Assembly (NCBI GenBank): GCA_018524725.1
Contig: JAEUWP010000378.1
Coordinates: 1-41,793, forward strand
DNA from: Podaxis mareebaensis
Lineage: Eukaryota > Basidiomycota > Agaricomycetes > Agaricales > Agaricaceae
Length of the DNA stretch: 41,793 nucleotides
Direction of reading: 5' to 3'
The position numbers were made by a program, and so were the translations under genes. Positions 30,701-41,729 of the stretch are shown piece by piece. How positions within the stretch are numbered: the stretch's first letter is position 1; each line of letters opens with the position of its first letter. The notes beneath the pieces are model-generated. The model ran no database searches. It was not told the origin of the DNA and was given only the letters and a program-made list of their open reading frames with translations.

Positions 30701-32146
30701 GAGAACTTGGTCGCTTCATGTGAGGTTTCCGTCTCCCATTTTCTCCTCTGGTTGCTAAAGTGGTGGAACTAGTGATATGTCGCCTCAGGGCGATATTTTC
30801 TCCAATGTGATCGATTTATTCTCCGCCGAACAAGAAGAAATTAGGGCTGCGGCTGCGTTCGCGGCAGGTACGTTGGTGCCACCTCATCGGTCCAGCACGT
30901 AACTGAGTTTTCTTTCAGGAAACATCGCTATTGGCAATCTTCAACAGTTCCTCCCTGTCATTATTAAACTCGTGGAAAGTAACGGCAAAAAGCGTCTGTT
31001 GGCACTTCATGCTTCCAAGGAGGCAAGTACATCTACGCAGTCGTACCCAACGGATATATCGATTCATGTCCCACAGGTCGTCACTCATTGTTCACAAGGG
31101 CAACTAGAAGGAGTCGCCGATGTGCTTTGGGTGCCTCTCTTCAAGAACTCGGAGAATGCAGAAGAGACTACACGAAATGTTGCTGCTGCGTGTCTCGGGA
31201 AACTTGCAACTACCCATCCTTCTAGATATCTTCCTCAACTCCATGTAAGCCTTTCTGAATATGGAGACGTTCAATAGGCTAAATCTTGGCGTAGGCACGC
31301 ATCCGCGACGAGAGTGCCCCCACCCGCGCTACCGTCATCTCTGCTATCAGATACACCTTTGCTGATACCTCACAATCCTACGATGATTTGCTCGCTCCTC
31401 TCATAGTTGACTTCTTGGCGCTCATCCAGGACAATGATCTAGTGAGCTGCAACGTTATGGTCGCCAGCACTTTATCAGCTGACCTAGTGCTTAGACTGTC
31501 CGTCGCTTGGCCCTTTCAGCCATGAATTCTGCCGCTCGCACGAAACCCCATCTGATTCGCGAACACCTTCCTGCCTTGCTGCCTGGCTTGTACCAGGAGA
31601 CACATGTTAACCCTGCCCTTGTTCGTACGGTGCAGATGGGTCCTTGGACACACAAGGTTGATGACGGTCTCGAGACGAGGAAGACCGCATATGAAACTAT
31701 GTACACTCTCGTAAGTGACACGGGCTTTCAACACAGTACCTACCCTTTGACAACGATACCTCCAGCTTGATACGTGCTTGGCCAAGCTGGATCTCCATGT
31801 GTTCCTGAGCCGTGTTGTTCCTGGACTTTCCGACGACTCCGACGAGATCAAAGTTATATGTCATATGATGCTTTTCCGCCTCTCTCAGGTCGCTCCTCCA
31901 GCCACCGCGCAACACTTGGACGAGGCACTCCCTCAACTTGAGAAGACGATGAAGGGAGCTACTGTCACCAAAGATACTGTTAAGCAGGATCTTGAGAGAG
32001 CAGCCGAACTGCAAAGAAGTGCATTGAGGGCTATTGCTGCTCTCTCTAAGATTGGGTCTGGCACTTCGCCGAGGTTTGACGCCTTTGTGGAGGAGTTGAA
32101 AACTTCGCAATGGGGCGCAGAGTTGAAGGAATTGATTGGTCAGTGA
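27702..32146 (+). CDS. CAND1: Cullin-associated NEDD8-dissociated protein 1 (CAND1/TIP120)
   Basis: Sixteen exons: 27702-27740, 27797-27822, 27870-28019, 28067-28179, 28230-28327, 28383-28889, 28943-29025, 29073-30116, 30170-30596, 30649-30719, 30773-30867, 30919-31022, 31077-31244, 31295-31441, 31495-31710 and 31766-32146. They give 1222 residues, close to animal CAND1. The whole protein is HEAT repeats. Matching landmarks are DFRFMGLNDLMTEI (N-terminus), an acidic run near residues 312-339, VSPALISRFGDREENV, EETTRNVAAACLGKL, KPHLIREHLPALLP and MGPWTHKVDDGLETRKTAYE. CAND1 wraps around un-neddylated cullins and exchanges F-box/substrate receptors on SCF ligases, in cytosol and nucleus. Two introns (28020 and 31023) start with GC instead of GT. 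The C-terminal TIP120 region is intact. Confidence 0.95.
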
Positions 32147-32280
32147 ACATACACTAAATGTATGTTGTCATTGTCGTGTAAGTGATCGGTCACGGGCTTC
32201 CTTGTTGACTTGTAAAATATCTTGTGGTTCCAGTTCCCTTCAATAATTTCTGTATTTGATTCCATTCTTTGATGATTCTA

Positions 32281-33381
32281 TCAATTCGGCGTCTGGACTT
32301 TAACGAGTGCGCTATTTCTAAACGCCTCTAAGTCGCCCTTGGTAAGGCCGGTATTCTGGAGAGCGTACTGCTCCGCGCCTCCATACTTATCTTGTATTAT
32401 CTCGATCGTGGCTGCCATGGTTTCCGCTCTAATAGGGGAATAAGAACACTGGCTCCTTCAAACAAGAACCAAGACCTGCCTCGACTTTGCCATATTTTGT
32501 GCACCAACAGGATTGTTCCGGAAAGCCTCGATTTTCGATACACGTGCAGCGAGCATCCCAAGTGCGGGTTTCAAGCCGATCTCGGTTAGAACGTAATCTT
32601 GAATAATATCTGCTTCAGAAACCCCCAGGAGCTGATGAACGGTATGTCAATATCAATCAACTAAATGAGAAATCGACAGTCGGCTGACAAGAAGGATCAC
32701 TGCGACGAGAATTCCGGTACGGTCTTTCCCCGCTGAGAAGGGAACGAGGTTTGAATGTTGAGCGCAAGGTTTGTCAAGATGGAAGACGGTTTACCTGTGC
32801 AGTGAACGACGAATGGGTGCTCTGGATGTTCGGTTATATGGCGTATAGAAGTTTCGAGAGCTGGTCCAAGGTTCGCCAGCGACTCTTGGTACGTGTCGAG
32901 AAAGGCCTATAGTTAAGCGGTCAGTCTGAGAAGTTGAATCCCTGGTGCCGATATGACTTTACCTGCAACTCGTCTGTCTCGAATTTGCGGAAGCTAGAGC
33001 ACCTCAAAGAGTTACTCAATGAGTTCGACCAGCGTATTGATGAACTCACAGGGTGGTAAGAAAATTATGGTCAAAGCTGACTTCTTGCTCGACTGGCGCA
33101 TGTACAATCTTGATATTTGCCAAATGGGGCGTGACTGTTTGCCATTCTTTTGTCTCGTTCTTGGCGCGAAGGTCGAAGATGGTGGTGACGTTGAGAGAGG
33201 CTAGGGTTTCGGCACCGGCAGCGGTGATGCCGGTCAACTCACCACAGCGGAAGAGGAGGTTTGGTTTAACGCGGAGAAGACTATTTGAAGGGATTGTGTA
33301 ACCCCCGACTGAGCGGAAGTTGAAGACACCTTCTACTTGGATGAAAGGAGGATCGAGGTGGCTGATTTGCAGTGCTGCCAT
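32281..33381 (-). CDS. Tyrosine phosphatase family protein (HCxxGKDRTG type)
   Basis: Six exons: 33381-33050, 33002-32963, 32906-32795, 32732-32689, 32631-32505 and 32426-32281, giving 266 residues. The N-terminus FNFRSVGGY and LFRCGELTGIT, then IFDLRAKNE, are typical of the fungal/bacterial Tyr_phosphatase_3-like group. The P-loop HCTAGKDRTG (159-168, nucleophile Cys 160) is split by an intron after the HCT codons. The C-terminal EIIQDKYGGAEQYAL motif is also typical. The last intron (32504-32427, GTGCAC..TTAGAG) was placed to keep this conserved end in frame and is the least certain. Substrates may be phosphotyrosine or phosphoinositides. It converges with CAND1, 134 nt apart. Confidence 0.85.
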
Positions 33382-33595
33382 TTTTCTGGGGATTTAGAAG
33401 GATGGATTCCCATTGCGATTTTAAATAATTTTGCTCGTAGCGAGTCTGACTCTGTCTGACTGGACTGTTTTATATCAATCCGCAGCAGCTGAGGTGCATG
33501 CCGCGTTGATTGATGCCGCATAATGTTTGCTGTATGTCGTCGATAAAAATAGATTAGCATAGAGGTAATCTACTGTATTTGTGACCTTGGGGAAG

Positions 33596-33600
33596 AAAAA
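33596..33600 (-). terminator. Pol III terminator of tRNA-Val
   Basis: A TTTTT run on the minus strand five bases past the tRNA 3' end. Confidence 0.8.
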
Positions 33601-33605
33601 TGCAT

Positions 33606-33677
33606 TGGTTCAACGCGGGCTCGAACCGCGGACCTTCTGTGTGTGAGACAGAAATCATACCACTAGACCATTGAACC
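33606..33677 (-). tRNA. tRNA-Val (anticodon CAC)
   Basis: On the minus strand the 7-bp acceptor GGTTCAA/TTGAACC, a D-arm with TAGTGGTAT loop, the anticodon stem TCTGT/ACAGA with loop CTCACAC (CAC at 34-36), and the T-arm CGCGG-TTCGAGC-CCGCG all pair. The discriminator base is A; no intron; CCA not encoded. Pol III A- and B-box sequences (TGGTCTAGTGGT and GGTTCGAGCC) are present. Confidence 0.95.
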
Positions 33678-34008
33678 GTGGTAGGAAGTTTGACTAGATT
33701 TTTTCGGACCCTGCTACTCTACTATTATTTGTCGGTCCTCATTCGTCACCACTTTCTTTGCTCTTGGCCCGCAGGTGCTTGCAAAGGTGAAACAAATGAA
33801 AGCAGAACGGACCGTATGATGTGCTCCTTTTCTCCTGTGATACATCTCTTCACTCTTCAGCTTTGGACCTCAAATGCCAGGAATCAGTTGCTTTGCGCTT
33901 TGGGTTAAGATCCACTGTGCCTCGCTGCTTGTGTGGACCCACCTGGTTATTTTTTACCTGAGGCTAGTCAGCCTGTTCCGCCGCTCTAAATCGACCATAG
34001 ATATAGAT

Positions 34009-35442
34009 ATGCCCCTTCCCGCCACGGCGTCTCGTCACCATTTCGATACCAGCACGACGTCACATTTTCCCGCTGTCCCCAAGGGCTCTCGGCAAATGTC
34101 CAAATTTGAAGGTGTGCCTCAATATATGCTACGCTAGGATTCAAAATGTGCTGATATATCAACGCGCAGCGTTTCAGCTGGAGCTGAGGAACGAAGTCTG
34201 GCCGCAGAAAGCGGTGCTTCCTATTCCCAAACGTTGCGAAACGCCGCTGCTTCCCTTTCATATCGTTCCAAGTTCAACAAGGGAAGGGGATGAAGTGACG
34301 GGCTCTCCTGCCGTGACTGAACCCTGGGATGCATCCGGCGATGACACCTCTCTAGCCTCCATTCCCTCTGTTTTTCTCCATATGCCCCTATCTACGTCAG
34401 ACGCACTTCAGTCAGCTGGTTAGTAAATGCATTGATCATTGAAGAGCTCTACCTGAATCCTCGCGCAGCTCCTTTCGCGTATCACGGGGGATTCTCCGGC
34501 ACACCGCCGGGCTACAAGAGCGTCCTAGCTCCAACTTATACCAGAAATTCTGTAGTCTCAGGCGCGGCGCTAGAGAATAAGCTCCATACACCCCAAGATA
34601 CCAGGCCTCCATATATGTTCCACAACAACGTTATCGAGAGCTCTCTATCCGGCCACCGCCAATTTTGCGCGTGCAGAAATCCGTACTCTAACTGTACAGC
34701 TATGTCGCCCATTGTCGGACCTTCTGATCTCGGTGGCCTCGAGCTCAAGCGGACGTCCCCAGTAATGCTATCGCCAAGCGTTCTAAACCAGCCGCAAAGA
34801 CGTCACAGCCGTGACTCTGACCCTTTTATGGATCCTCCCTTCTGGATACGAGACTCTGGAGATTTCATGAGAAATTCTCTGTTGAGGGGGTTGGGCCTCG
34901 TGGTTTCGGATCCTCCTGCTGGTGATTGGCAGCGTGGTTCGTGTGCTTTGGAATTCTGGGACCCTTCTGGACTGGACGTTGTACCTAGCTCGGAGGCCAT
35001 CATTGCAGAACCATCTATTCCGCTCCAATGTTCCGATTTTTACGACGCCTGGATCTCTTCTTGGTGCTTCCAGCCTACAAGCCCTGAAACCTTGGGTGTG
35101 GTGTCCCCCTCCCTCCAGCCAGGTATCTCTTTGTCTCCTGACACATCCTCACAAAGGACGTCGCCAGTCCAAGAGAAAACTGTCACCCACGATTTCACTG
35201 AAGTAAAAACCTCGGGCGAACCCAGGTTTCCCTCCGGAGCCAGAGCTTCTTGGGTGGTATCAGGGGTGGATAACCTCAGGAATATTCGAGATTTACTTGC
35301 TATTTTGGACGAAGCTGTGGCTCATAACAACACACAGCTTCCTATGGCTGAAGAAGATGGGCGTGGCGAATCGCGTGATCTTCGGTGGAGAGACATCGAA
35401 CGACCTGACTCGGAGGTGGTGACTGCGGGACTTGCGCTGTGA
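34009..35442 (+). CDS. Uncharacterised 441-residue Ser/Pro-rich protein
   Basis: Exons 34009-34111, 34170-34418 and 34469-35442, with introns GTGTGC..GCGCAG and GTTAGT..GCGCAG. The frame holds across both junctions. An in-frame ATG at 33874 would add 45 residues including a hydrophobic stretch (LLVWTHLVIFYLRLVSLF); I prefer 34009 but cannot exclude a membrane-anchored form. The sequence has FQLELRNEVWPQKA near the N-terminus, a Pro/Ser-rich middle with CACRNPYSNC, and FYDAWISSWCFQP. A helix follows near the end (NLRNIRDLLAILDEAV). No domain recognised; it looks like a regulatory or scaffold protein specific to basidiomycetes. Confidence 0.7.
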
Positions 35443-35690
35443 GTTTTCTTCTGCTGGCTCTTACAAGCTTGATTGTTGTTCGTTCGGCTTCCTAATCGCT
35501 TTGTTCATTTCGATTTATCGTATCGTTATGTACGTATCTTTGCAATCGTTCATTTGTACTGTCAATTATGTTAGTACCATCATTCTGCCAGAACGTGAGA
35601 AGCATCAATGTCGGATGACGATAAATATAGCGGACAGAGTTAATATCCTTCCTGCTATACATCCTGCACCTTCGAACTCGAGCCAACATC

Positions 35691-36276
35691 ATGGATGCGA
35701 GGATTCAGAACGCCAGTTCTCCTTTCGCCCCTACAGATCACGTGATGTCAAATACCCAAGATCAAGCTGCCAGCGACTCCGCCCCTTCAGTAGCACCCAC
35801 CATGTCTTCCAATCCATTACCTGTCAATCTCTATGAGAATCTGCTGCCGAAGATGGTTGCAGTCCTACAACTAACCCACCAACATGAAGGAACAACCACG
35901 CCTGCAGCAAAGCAAGCCATTTTACAAGCGGTCCGTACTGGGAATTTCTCCACGACGTCACTTGACTGAATTAACTGTATCTGTAGACGAACGACTTCAA
36001 GAATAGTCTGGCTCAAGCGAAGGATCTGGTTGCCAATCTCCCTGGGGGAGAACTGTTGATTGAAGATCAGGATGAAGTCATCAGTATGTTGGAGACATTG
36101 AGGGACCGGAAGAGGTGTGTGTTGTTTTTATGTATGTCCAGGGATTTTCATAATGACGTTGTGATAGAGCACAGCTGGAAAGATTCTCACGACAACCGTT
36201 GCAATCCTCTACTATGTCCATGGCTGAACAGAAGATGGAAGTCGACTCTATGGCGTCTACACCTGCGAATGACTGA
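35691..36276 (+). CDS. MED9: Mediator of RNA polymerase II subunit 9
   Basis: Exons 35691-35930, 35987-36114 and 36168-36276 give 158 residues. The first 45 are disordered. Then come ENLLPKMVAVLQL, KQAILQATNDFKNSLAQAKDL, LPGGELLIEDQDEVISMLE and LRDRKRAQLERF, two helices with the LPGGEL turn seen in fungal Med9. Med9 is a small subunit of the Mediator middle module, linking activators to RNA polymerase II in the nucleus. ATGs inside the disordered N-terminus are alternative starts. The family call rests on this short pattern only. Confidence 0.65.
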
Positions 36277-37228
36277 AGATGCTTCGCTGGCTATTTGCAT
36301 TTGGCCGCCTTGATGACCATAAAATTTCTCAATCATACAGATATGACGAGGAAAGGACCTTCAAAGCGTTACCTTACATCCCCCATCTCTTTCTTCCTTG
36401 CGTTGGTCGAAGTCAGCGACTGCTCTCCAACGAGTCCCTCACACTCCTTTGTCTATAACTTAATCCTACACTGGCTGTACATATGCATGAATATCCGACG
36501 TACATTCCTGGGAGCCATGGAGACGAGAGTGTGGGACGCCAGTTTGGTTCAGGTTTAGGAAGCGGAGAGCAGGCATTTGATTGCATGTGAGTAGTCTCCG
36601 TGAGTATTCTCGGAGTAACTATCGAGGCCTCCTGTTTTAGGATTTCCCGAGAGGAGAATTAATACTATTGGAAGATGCAGGTCAACTTTGGTGATGTGTT
36701 CACTTCTCCCACAGTGGCATGCACTTTATCACAATGTCCGACTTATTAACGGCATATACCCGATAATCACGTTGGAAGTGCCTTAGATGGCTGTGTCCCT
36801 ACTTCCAATTGCGTAGCAAGTTCAACATAATTGCGAAGACAGGGGGACACCACTAGCTTGTCTTGAGGCGACAAAGCGTTCATAGGGCTCCTTAACCGTG
36901 AGCCCTGGTATTATAGTCTAGCACAACACCATGCTTCACCTCTGGATCCCGTTCGCTTCAACTATCCCTGACAACGTATATGCGAGGCATAGGGACCAGT
37001 GGATGAGAGAAGAGTTTTCCGCCGTACCAAGAGTCTCATGTTTTGCTCCCTGTTCCCTGTCCCCTCCTATTTCATCTGAAAACCCAAACATCCATACATC
37101 ATGTTATCAAGAACACTCGTTCGTGGCAATTTGAACCTCGAAAACGGTTCATGCTCTCGAAAGCTTGAACGTGGCTTCCTGCTTCCCGAATTGGTCAGTT
37201 CCGATCGACACTCAGTCAGCCTCCCAGC
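36277..37228. other. Intergenic region
   Basis: About 950 nt between MED9 and the next gene. Plus ORFs (36295-36558, 36931-37134) show no features. It probably holds the MED9 3' UTR and the promoter of the next gene. Confidence 0.45.
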
Positions 37229-37230
37229 GC

Positions 37231-37239
37231 TATAAAAAC
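37231..37239 (+). promoter_or_regulatory. TATA box of the 336-residue protein gene
   Basis: TATAAAAAC, a near-consensus box, 98 nt before the ATG at 37329. Confidence 0.65.
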
Positions 37240-37328
37240 TTCGAATTTGCCACTCGTTGCGTCATTACCTTTTCATCTCTTCACTGTCCACCATCCCATC
37301 TTCTATTACATCTCGCATAGAAGGCAAG

Positions 37329-38406
37329 ATGTTCGACTTCTTAGTCTTTAGCGCCATTGCGGCAGGAATCATGAAACCTTTTATTTCTGTCACAAACGCC
37401 CTCTGCCGAATGTGTGCTGCCATCAAGGCCAAGGTCGTACACTATCGCACTCATGAGATAAGCCGCACCGGGCATATCAGTGGTACAGAGGTCGAGGCTG
37501 CGAGAAAGAAGTGGGTGGCACCACGACTTTCTTTTCCAGGTACAAGTTCTATGTCTCATCTTCAGGAGCTTGGTGGCTGACGATAACCCTGTCTCCTCTT
37601 CGTTAGCCCGTGTCATTCTCTCCAGTCGGGGCAATAAAAGTAATTTTGATATCGAGACTGGCTTCTTTGAGGGCACAGTGAAGGAGCAGCCGCCTAGGGC
37701 AAAGCCATCACTCAGCACCCAAGAACCGAACCTCCCCACGGCCGAGGTTAAGGAACTCGTCAGGGAAATTCATGTCCCGGTGTACTACCAAAGGAAATGT
37801 CGTATTAGTCTTGCACAGGATGGGCTTAAGACTTCCGCATCAAATGCCCGCGTTGTTCCTCATCGTCATTCAACCTTTTTTGGTGACAGCGAGAGCCCGG
37901 GCCACTCAGGAACCCTCCTCGTGCAATCTGATATGCCTTCGGGCGCCTCCAGCGTTCTCACTCAGTCCAAATCTCTGGAAAAACGTATCCATCGTGCTCG
38001 TGGGATTTATCATGGACCTTTGTTCGACTGCACTATAAGTGTCATGTCTTTAGAGTCAGAAAAGACGGTGTCCGCCGTCACTGCTGCTTCCGCGTTCAAA
38101 ATCGCTGCCAACGCCCTTGCTCATCCCAAGGTCCCCGTCTTCAAGGTCGACACTGAGCCTGTGTCTGATGCTTCTGACCGTAGCTCTGTTACTGCCGAGA
38201 GCTATGACGACCTTTGCACTCCTCCTTCCACTCCTGCTAGGAGAGCACTGGTCGTCCAGTCCGATTTCTATGGCGGGTCTATCAACTATTCTCTTCGTCT
38301 CAGTCGTAACACCGAGAAATTCGAAGTCATCATGAACCAATTGTACGGGGACACTGCTAGCTTGGTTGATACCCGGACTTTAGAGGAATCATTTCTCGGA
38401 TTCTAA
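37329..38406 (+). CDS. Uncharacterised 336-residue protein
   Basis: Exons 37329-37539 and 37607-38406, joined by a 67-nt intron (GTACAAG..CGTTAG) that keeps the frame (SFP-ARVIL). The N-terminus MFDFLVFSAIAAGIMKPFISVTNALCRM is hydrophobic or amphipathic and may insert in or lie on a membrane. A basic helix follows (IKAKVVHYRTHEISRTGH). The rest is polar, Ser-rich and probably disordered, with a possible phosphorylation-rich stretch (DDLCTPPSTPARR) near the end. The strong TATA box suggests regulated or high expression. No known family recognised. Confidence 0.7.
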
Positions 38407-38762
38407 CAGACCATATATTTTCTTTCTTCCTTTCATTCATCCTTTCCCTCACGCTCGCCCCTGCTTGACTTTGAGGCACTTTCTCTTGGTCTTTTAAGTT
38501 CTTTCTAATATTCTCTTCTCAGGAATCTGACATTGCACAAATACCACAATACCACAACACCTAGGAGTCTCTTCGTTTCAAATACATCTAGTTCTACCAC
38601 CCCTGTATATATCCATTGCGACCTATTTTATTTTATTTGGCCTCTCTTGCCTCGATGGACTACAGCATGACCCAATGGCAAGCAATAGAGCGATAAGGGC
38701 AAGGTAGCGACCCGCCCCGCTCAAGGTCGTGCCCTGTGACTTGCTTATCAATTCACAAAAGG
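38407..38762. other. 3' flank up to the second LTR
   Basis: T/C-rich 3' sequence of the preceding gene. AAAGG at 38758-38762 would be the left copy of a 5-bp target duplication if the LTR begins at 38763. Confidence 0.4.
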
Positions 38763-39158
38763 TGTTACTGTGAAACCATTCTGCATATTCATTCTATTCT
38801 TCATCTCCTCTTTACTATTCTGCTTCCGATTCTTCCTATTGCCTCTATGTTTCTCCTTGGACTAACAGGTAGTTCTAGTCTCGCTCTCAGTAGGAAGTAT
38901 TTAGATACAGACTCCAGTAGTAGGTATTTAAACCCGCCTTACTGTAGTAGTTTGGTAGAGTTATCTTGACTATTGTGTGTTGCACTCTCTCGTGATTAAG
39001 TTCACTCGTGCTCTTGCCCACATTACACTCACTCAACTATAAGTCTACGCTATCCTAGGGTCACTCCTTTAGGACGTAGCTTTCGAGTGTTCAGACTGAG
39101 TAACAATACTCAGCGGTACGCCTCTTCTGTAGTTCCTCTATAGAGAGACAGCATAACA
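38763..39158 (+). repeat. 5' LTR of element 2 (396 bp)
   Basis: Starts TGTTAC and ends CATAACA, giving a short TGTTA/TAACA inverted end. The right edge is firm because the primer site begins two bases later. The left edge is inferred from the TG start and similarity to element 1, since the 3' LTR is not in the window. Confidence 0.7.
38925..38967 (+). promoter_or_regulatory. LTR promoter of element 2: TATA box and predicted transcript start
   Basis: TATTTAAA (38925-38932) is followed 32 nt from its first base by AGAGTTATCTT (38957-38967), the exact complement of the primer site. Transcription is predicted to start at about 38957. Confidence 0.65.
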
Positions 39159-39160
39159 AA

Positions 39161-39171
39161 AAGATAACTCT
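39161..39171 (+). other. Self-primer-binding site of element 2
   Basis: AAGATAACTCT lies two bases after the LTR end. It is an 11-nt perfect complement of 38957-38967. The length and position match the Tf1 self-priming design. Confidence 0.75.
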
Positions 39172-39327
39172 CCCTCTTTCCTCTAACGCTCGGTCTCATC
39201 CTGACGTTTCATCTCTTACTCTTGCACGTCTGAGTCACCTCAGCATCGCCTCTCTCTCGTCTCGCCTACACACGACGTCGTCTCATGTCCTCATTTGTCT
39301 CTTCTCCATCATCCTTTACCACTTGTC

Positions 39328-40702
39328 ATGATTCTGCCACGTACCCAACCTCATTGTTCTTGTCTCGCTACCCTCTGCCCTCGGTGCGAATTCGCCAACC
39401 TTCCCTACACCATCTGACACATTAAACCTGTCAACTCCCTTACCTTCAACCTGCCAATCTCTACCAGAACTAGCTGCTTCTTCCTTTATTCTGATAACAT
39501 TGTTATTTTTACTCGTTCTCCTCTAAACTTCACCTACCCAGAACCTGGATTTGTAACTTTATCTTTCTAATCATTCCACCCCAACCTCTATCTCATTCTT
39601 CTTCTGGTTCCGCCTTCCAACCCTATCCTTACACTGAACTTCTTCCTCTCCCAAAACATTGAGTCGAGACTCTCAAGGAGTGTTACAAAAAGGCTCTTGA
39701 AAACCCTTCTGTATATCAAGAACTTCGTAAACAAGAACATTCATCGTCTCTTATCTGCCTTGTAGACTTTTATTCTCTTCATACTTCTGATATCTCAACC
39801 CTTCTCTACCTACTAGATTTTGTAACCATCTACAACCAAACTTCCCCTGCTCTCCTTGACCTAGAACCGGCCCTCTTCTTTCAACTTCGTCACAAGTGGC
39901 AATTTGAACTTCTCAACGAGTTTTCCGAGCAGCCCTTCGATGCACTAGAAACAGCTCTCGAAGAGGCTGACAAATTCAATCTTTCTCTAATCACGTTTCG
40001 CGGAGAGAAACAACGGGAGCCATTCAATACCCTAGTACAGGCCCTCCAATTTTGGAGAGTGAAGCAACCATCATCTCCTACTATACCGAGCAAACCCCCA
40101 TACTCAACCAACCCCCACACCTCTTCTGGAAGATCGTGGAGTCGGTCCACACAAAGGACCAGATTGTCGAGAAGGTCTACATCCTTCACTGCCTCTGTCC
40201 TCAGTGCCGAACAGTTTTTTCGAGAGGAATCGATTATGCAGTCAGATACCTCTTTGAAGCCCCTTCTTACAGGATCTTCTACATCGCAGACCCCGATGCC
40301 AACATCACTTGCCACCTTGCAATCCAGCACAACAAACCCCCTAAAGTCATCCTCCACCACATCCCTGGAACAGATCCCCTCCTGGGACAGACCACCACAC
40401 CTGCCTGGCTCTACTACAAAGCAGGAAACCATGACTTCCTCTGCACCATCATCACTCCTCCCTTTCCAGAAGTCTACCCTGGAGGAGGAACAATACAACG
40501 CTGGGAGCCAACGGCAATCCCCAGATCCAATTCAGTGGCAGACTCTTCCAGTGACTCCAACTCAGGAACAGCAGACAGCCCCTCAGTTCCCAACTCTCGA
40601 ACAACCTCTGTTTTGCCCACAGTGCCAACATCACTGACCCCATTCTCTGTCCAATCTGAATCTGAATCTTGGAACAATGACCTCTCAACAGAATGGCAAT
40701 AA
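39328..40702 (+). pseudogene. Long reading region between LTR and gag of element 2 (ORF0)
   Basis: Three protein-like stretches in consecutive frames: 39328-39570 (begins MILPRTQPHCSC, with CPRC), about 39571-40050 (KECYKKALENPSVYQEL ... LEEADKFNLSLITF) and about 40052-40702 (YYTEQTPILNQPPHLFWKIVE ... LHCLCPQC ... YRIFYIADPD). Internal TGA codons at about 39412 and 39660 fit CGA decay; two frame changes are needed. The last part is open for 217 codons and overlaps the gag start by 26 nt. Paired Cys motifs occur in the first and third parts. The C-terminal 70 residues are Ser/Thr/Pro-rich. No known retroelement domain seen. It may be a captured or lineage-specific gene, or an N-terminal extension of gag. 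Confidence 0.5.
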
Positions 40703-41729
40703 ACTTCCTGATGCTCCAAAATACGACGGGAAATCTTCCAGTTTTCGAGCATTCGAAGACCAACTCAAGGTTATCTTCTTAGCACACCCCCAACATTTTC
40801 GTACTGACACAGGCGTCTCCAATGAGAAAAAGATCCTTTATGCCCTTCAAGGCCTCCACGAAGGAACTGCCGCCAGCTACCGAAATTTGTTCCTCAATAG
40901 AAAGTACGACCGTGCTACTGACTCCTATAACTTCGGAACTTGGCAAGCATTCATCGATGGCTTACATGCTCAATTCCAATCTTGCACTGAAAAGGTTCAA
41001 GCACTTCAACAACTACGCAGAATGAAGATTGACATGACCAACACCGACATCCTCGAGTTCAATCAACGCTTCGATTACCTGTTACAAGAAGCTGGTATTG
41101 AAGACAATGGTCATCAAGTGCAACTGTATGAAGATGCCATTCCTGAAAACCTATACGAGCACATCATGCTCGCTCCACAACAACCTGGCACGTATGCGGA
41201 ATGGAAAGTCATCGCAGCAGATCTCGTTACAAGCTATCAGAAGATGCACATGAAAAGGAGCCATAACTACCATTTCGCCCCAACTTCATTCTTTTCCAAC
41301 AACAACCACTGAAACTCATTACCACCCGGCGTCCCAATGGATATCGACGAACTACATTGCGAATACTACGACACTGGAGATGAGGAAGAGTCCGAAAAGA
41401 ATGGCGAGAACAAGGCAGACAAAGAAGATGAAGGAGGAGTTACAGAAGTAGACACTGAAGATGAAAATGACCAACCACTTGGAGAAAATTTTGAGAATTG
41501 CGCCATCCTCACCCAGAAGCAAAAACAACGTGTCACCGAAGGAAGATGCATCGTATGCGGATCAAAGAATCATTGGGCTTGCCAGTGTCCCAAACGTTGC
41601 AACAAGAACAAGAATTATTGCCTCCAGTCGTCGCAACCTGTCTATCGCAAGAAGTCTACACCGTCATACCCTGCTCCAATGGAAATCAATGAGGAATCAA
41701 AGAAGAAAGAATGTGCTGTTACGGCCTAA
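40677..41729 (+). pseudogene. gag: gag of element 2
   Basis: ATG at 40677 inside the end of the preceding ORF. Residues 1-211 are a capsid-like region (KYDGKSSSFRAFEDQLKVIF ... GTWQAFIDGLHAQF ... FNQRFDYLLQEAGI). An in-frame TGA follows (41310-41312), after which the same frame continues to TAA at 41727-41729. The second part is acidic (DTGDEEESEKNGENK) and has one zinc knuckle CX2CX4HX4C (CIVCGSKNHWACQC). The TGA fits a changed CGA arginine codon. Gag would form particles and package RNA. Protease and later domains lie beyond the window. Confidence 0.75.
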
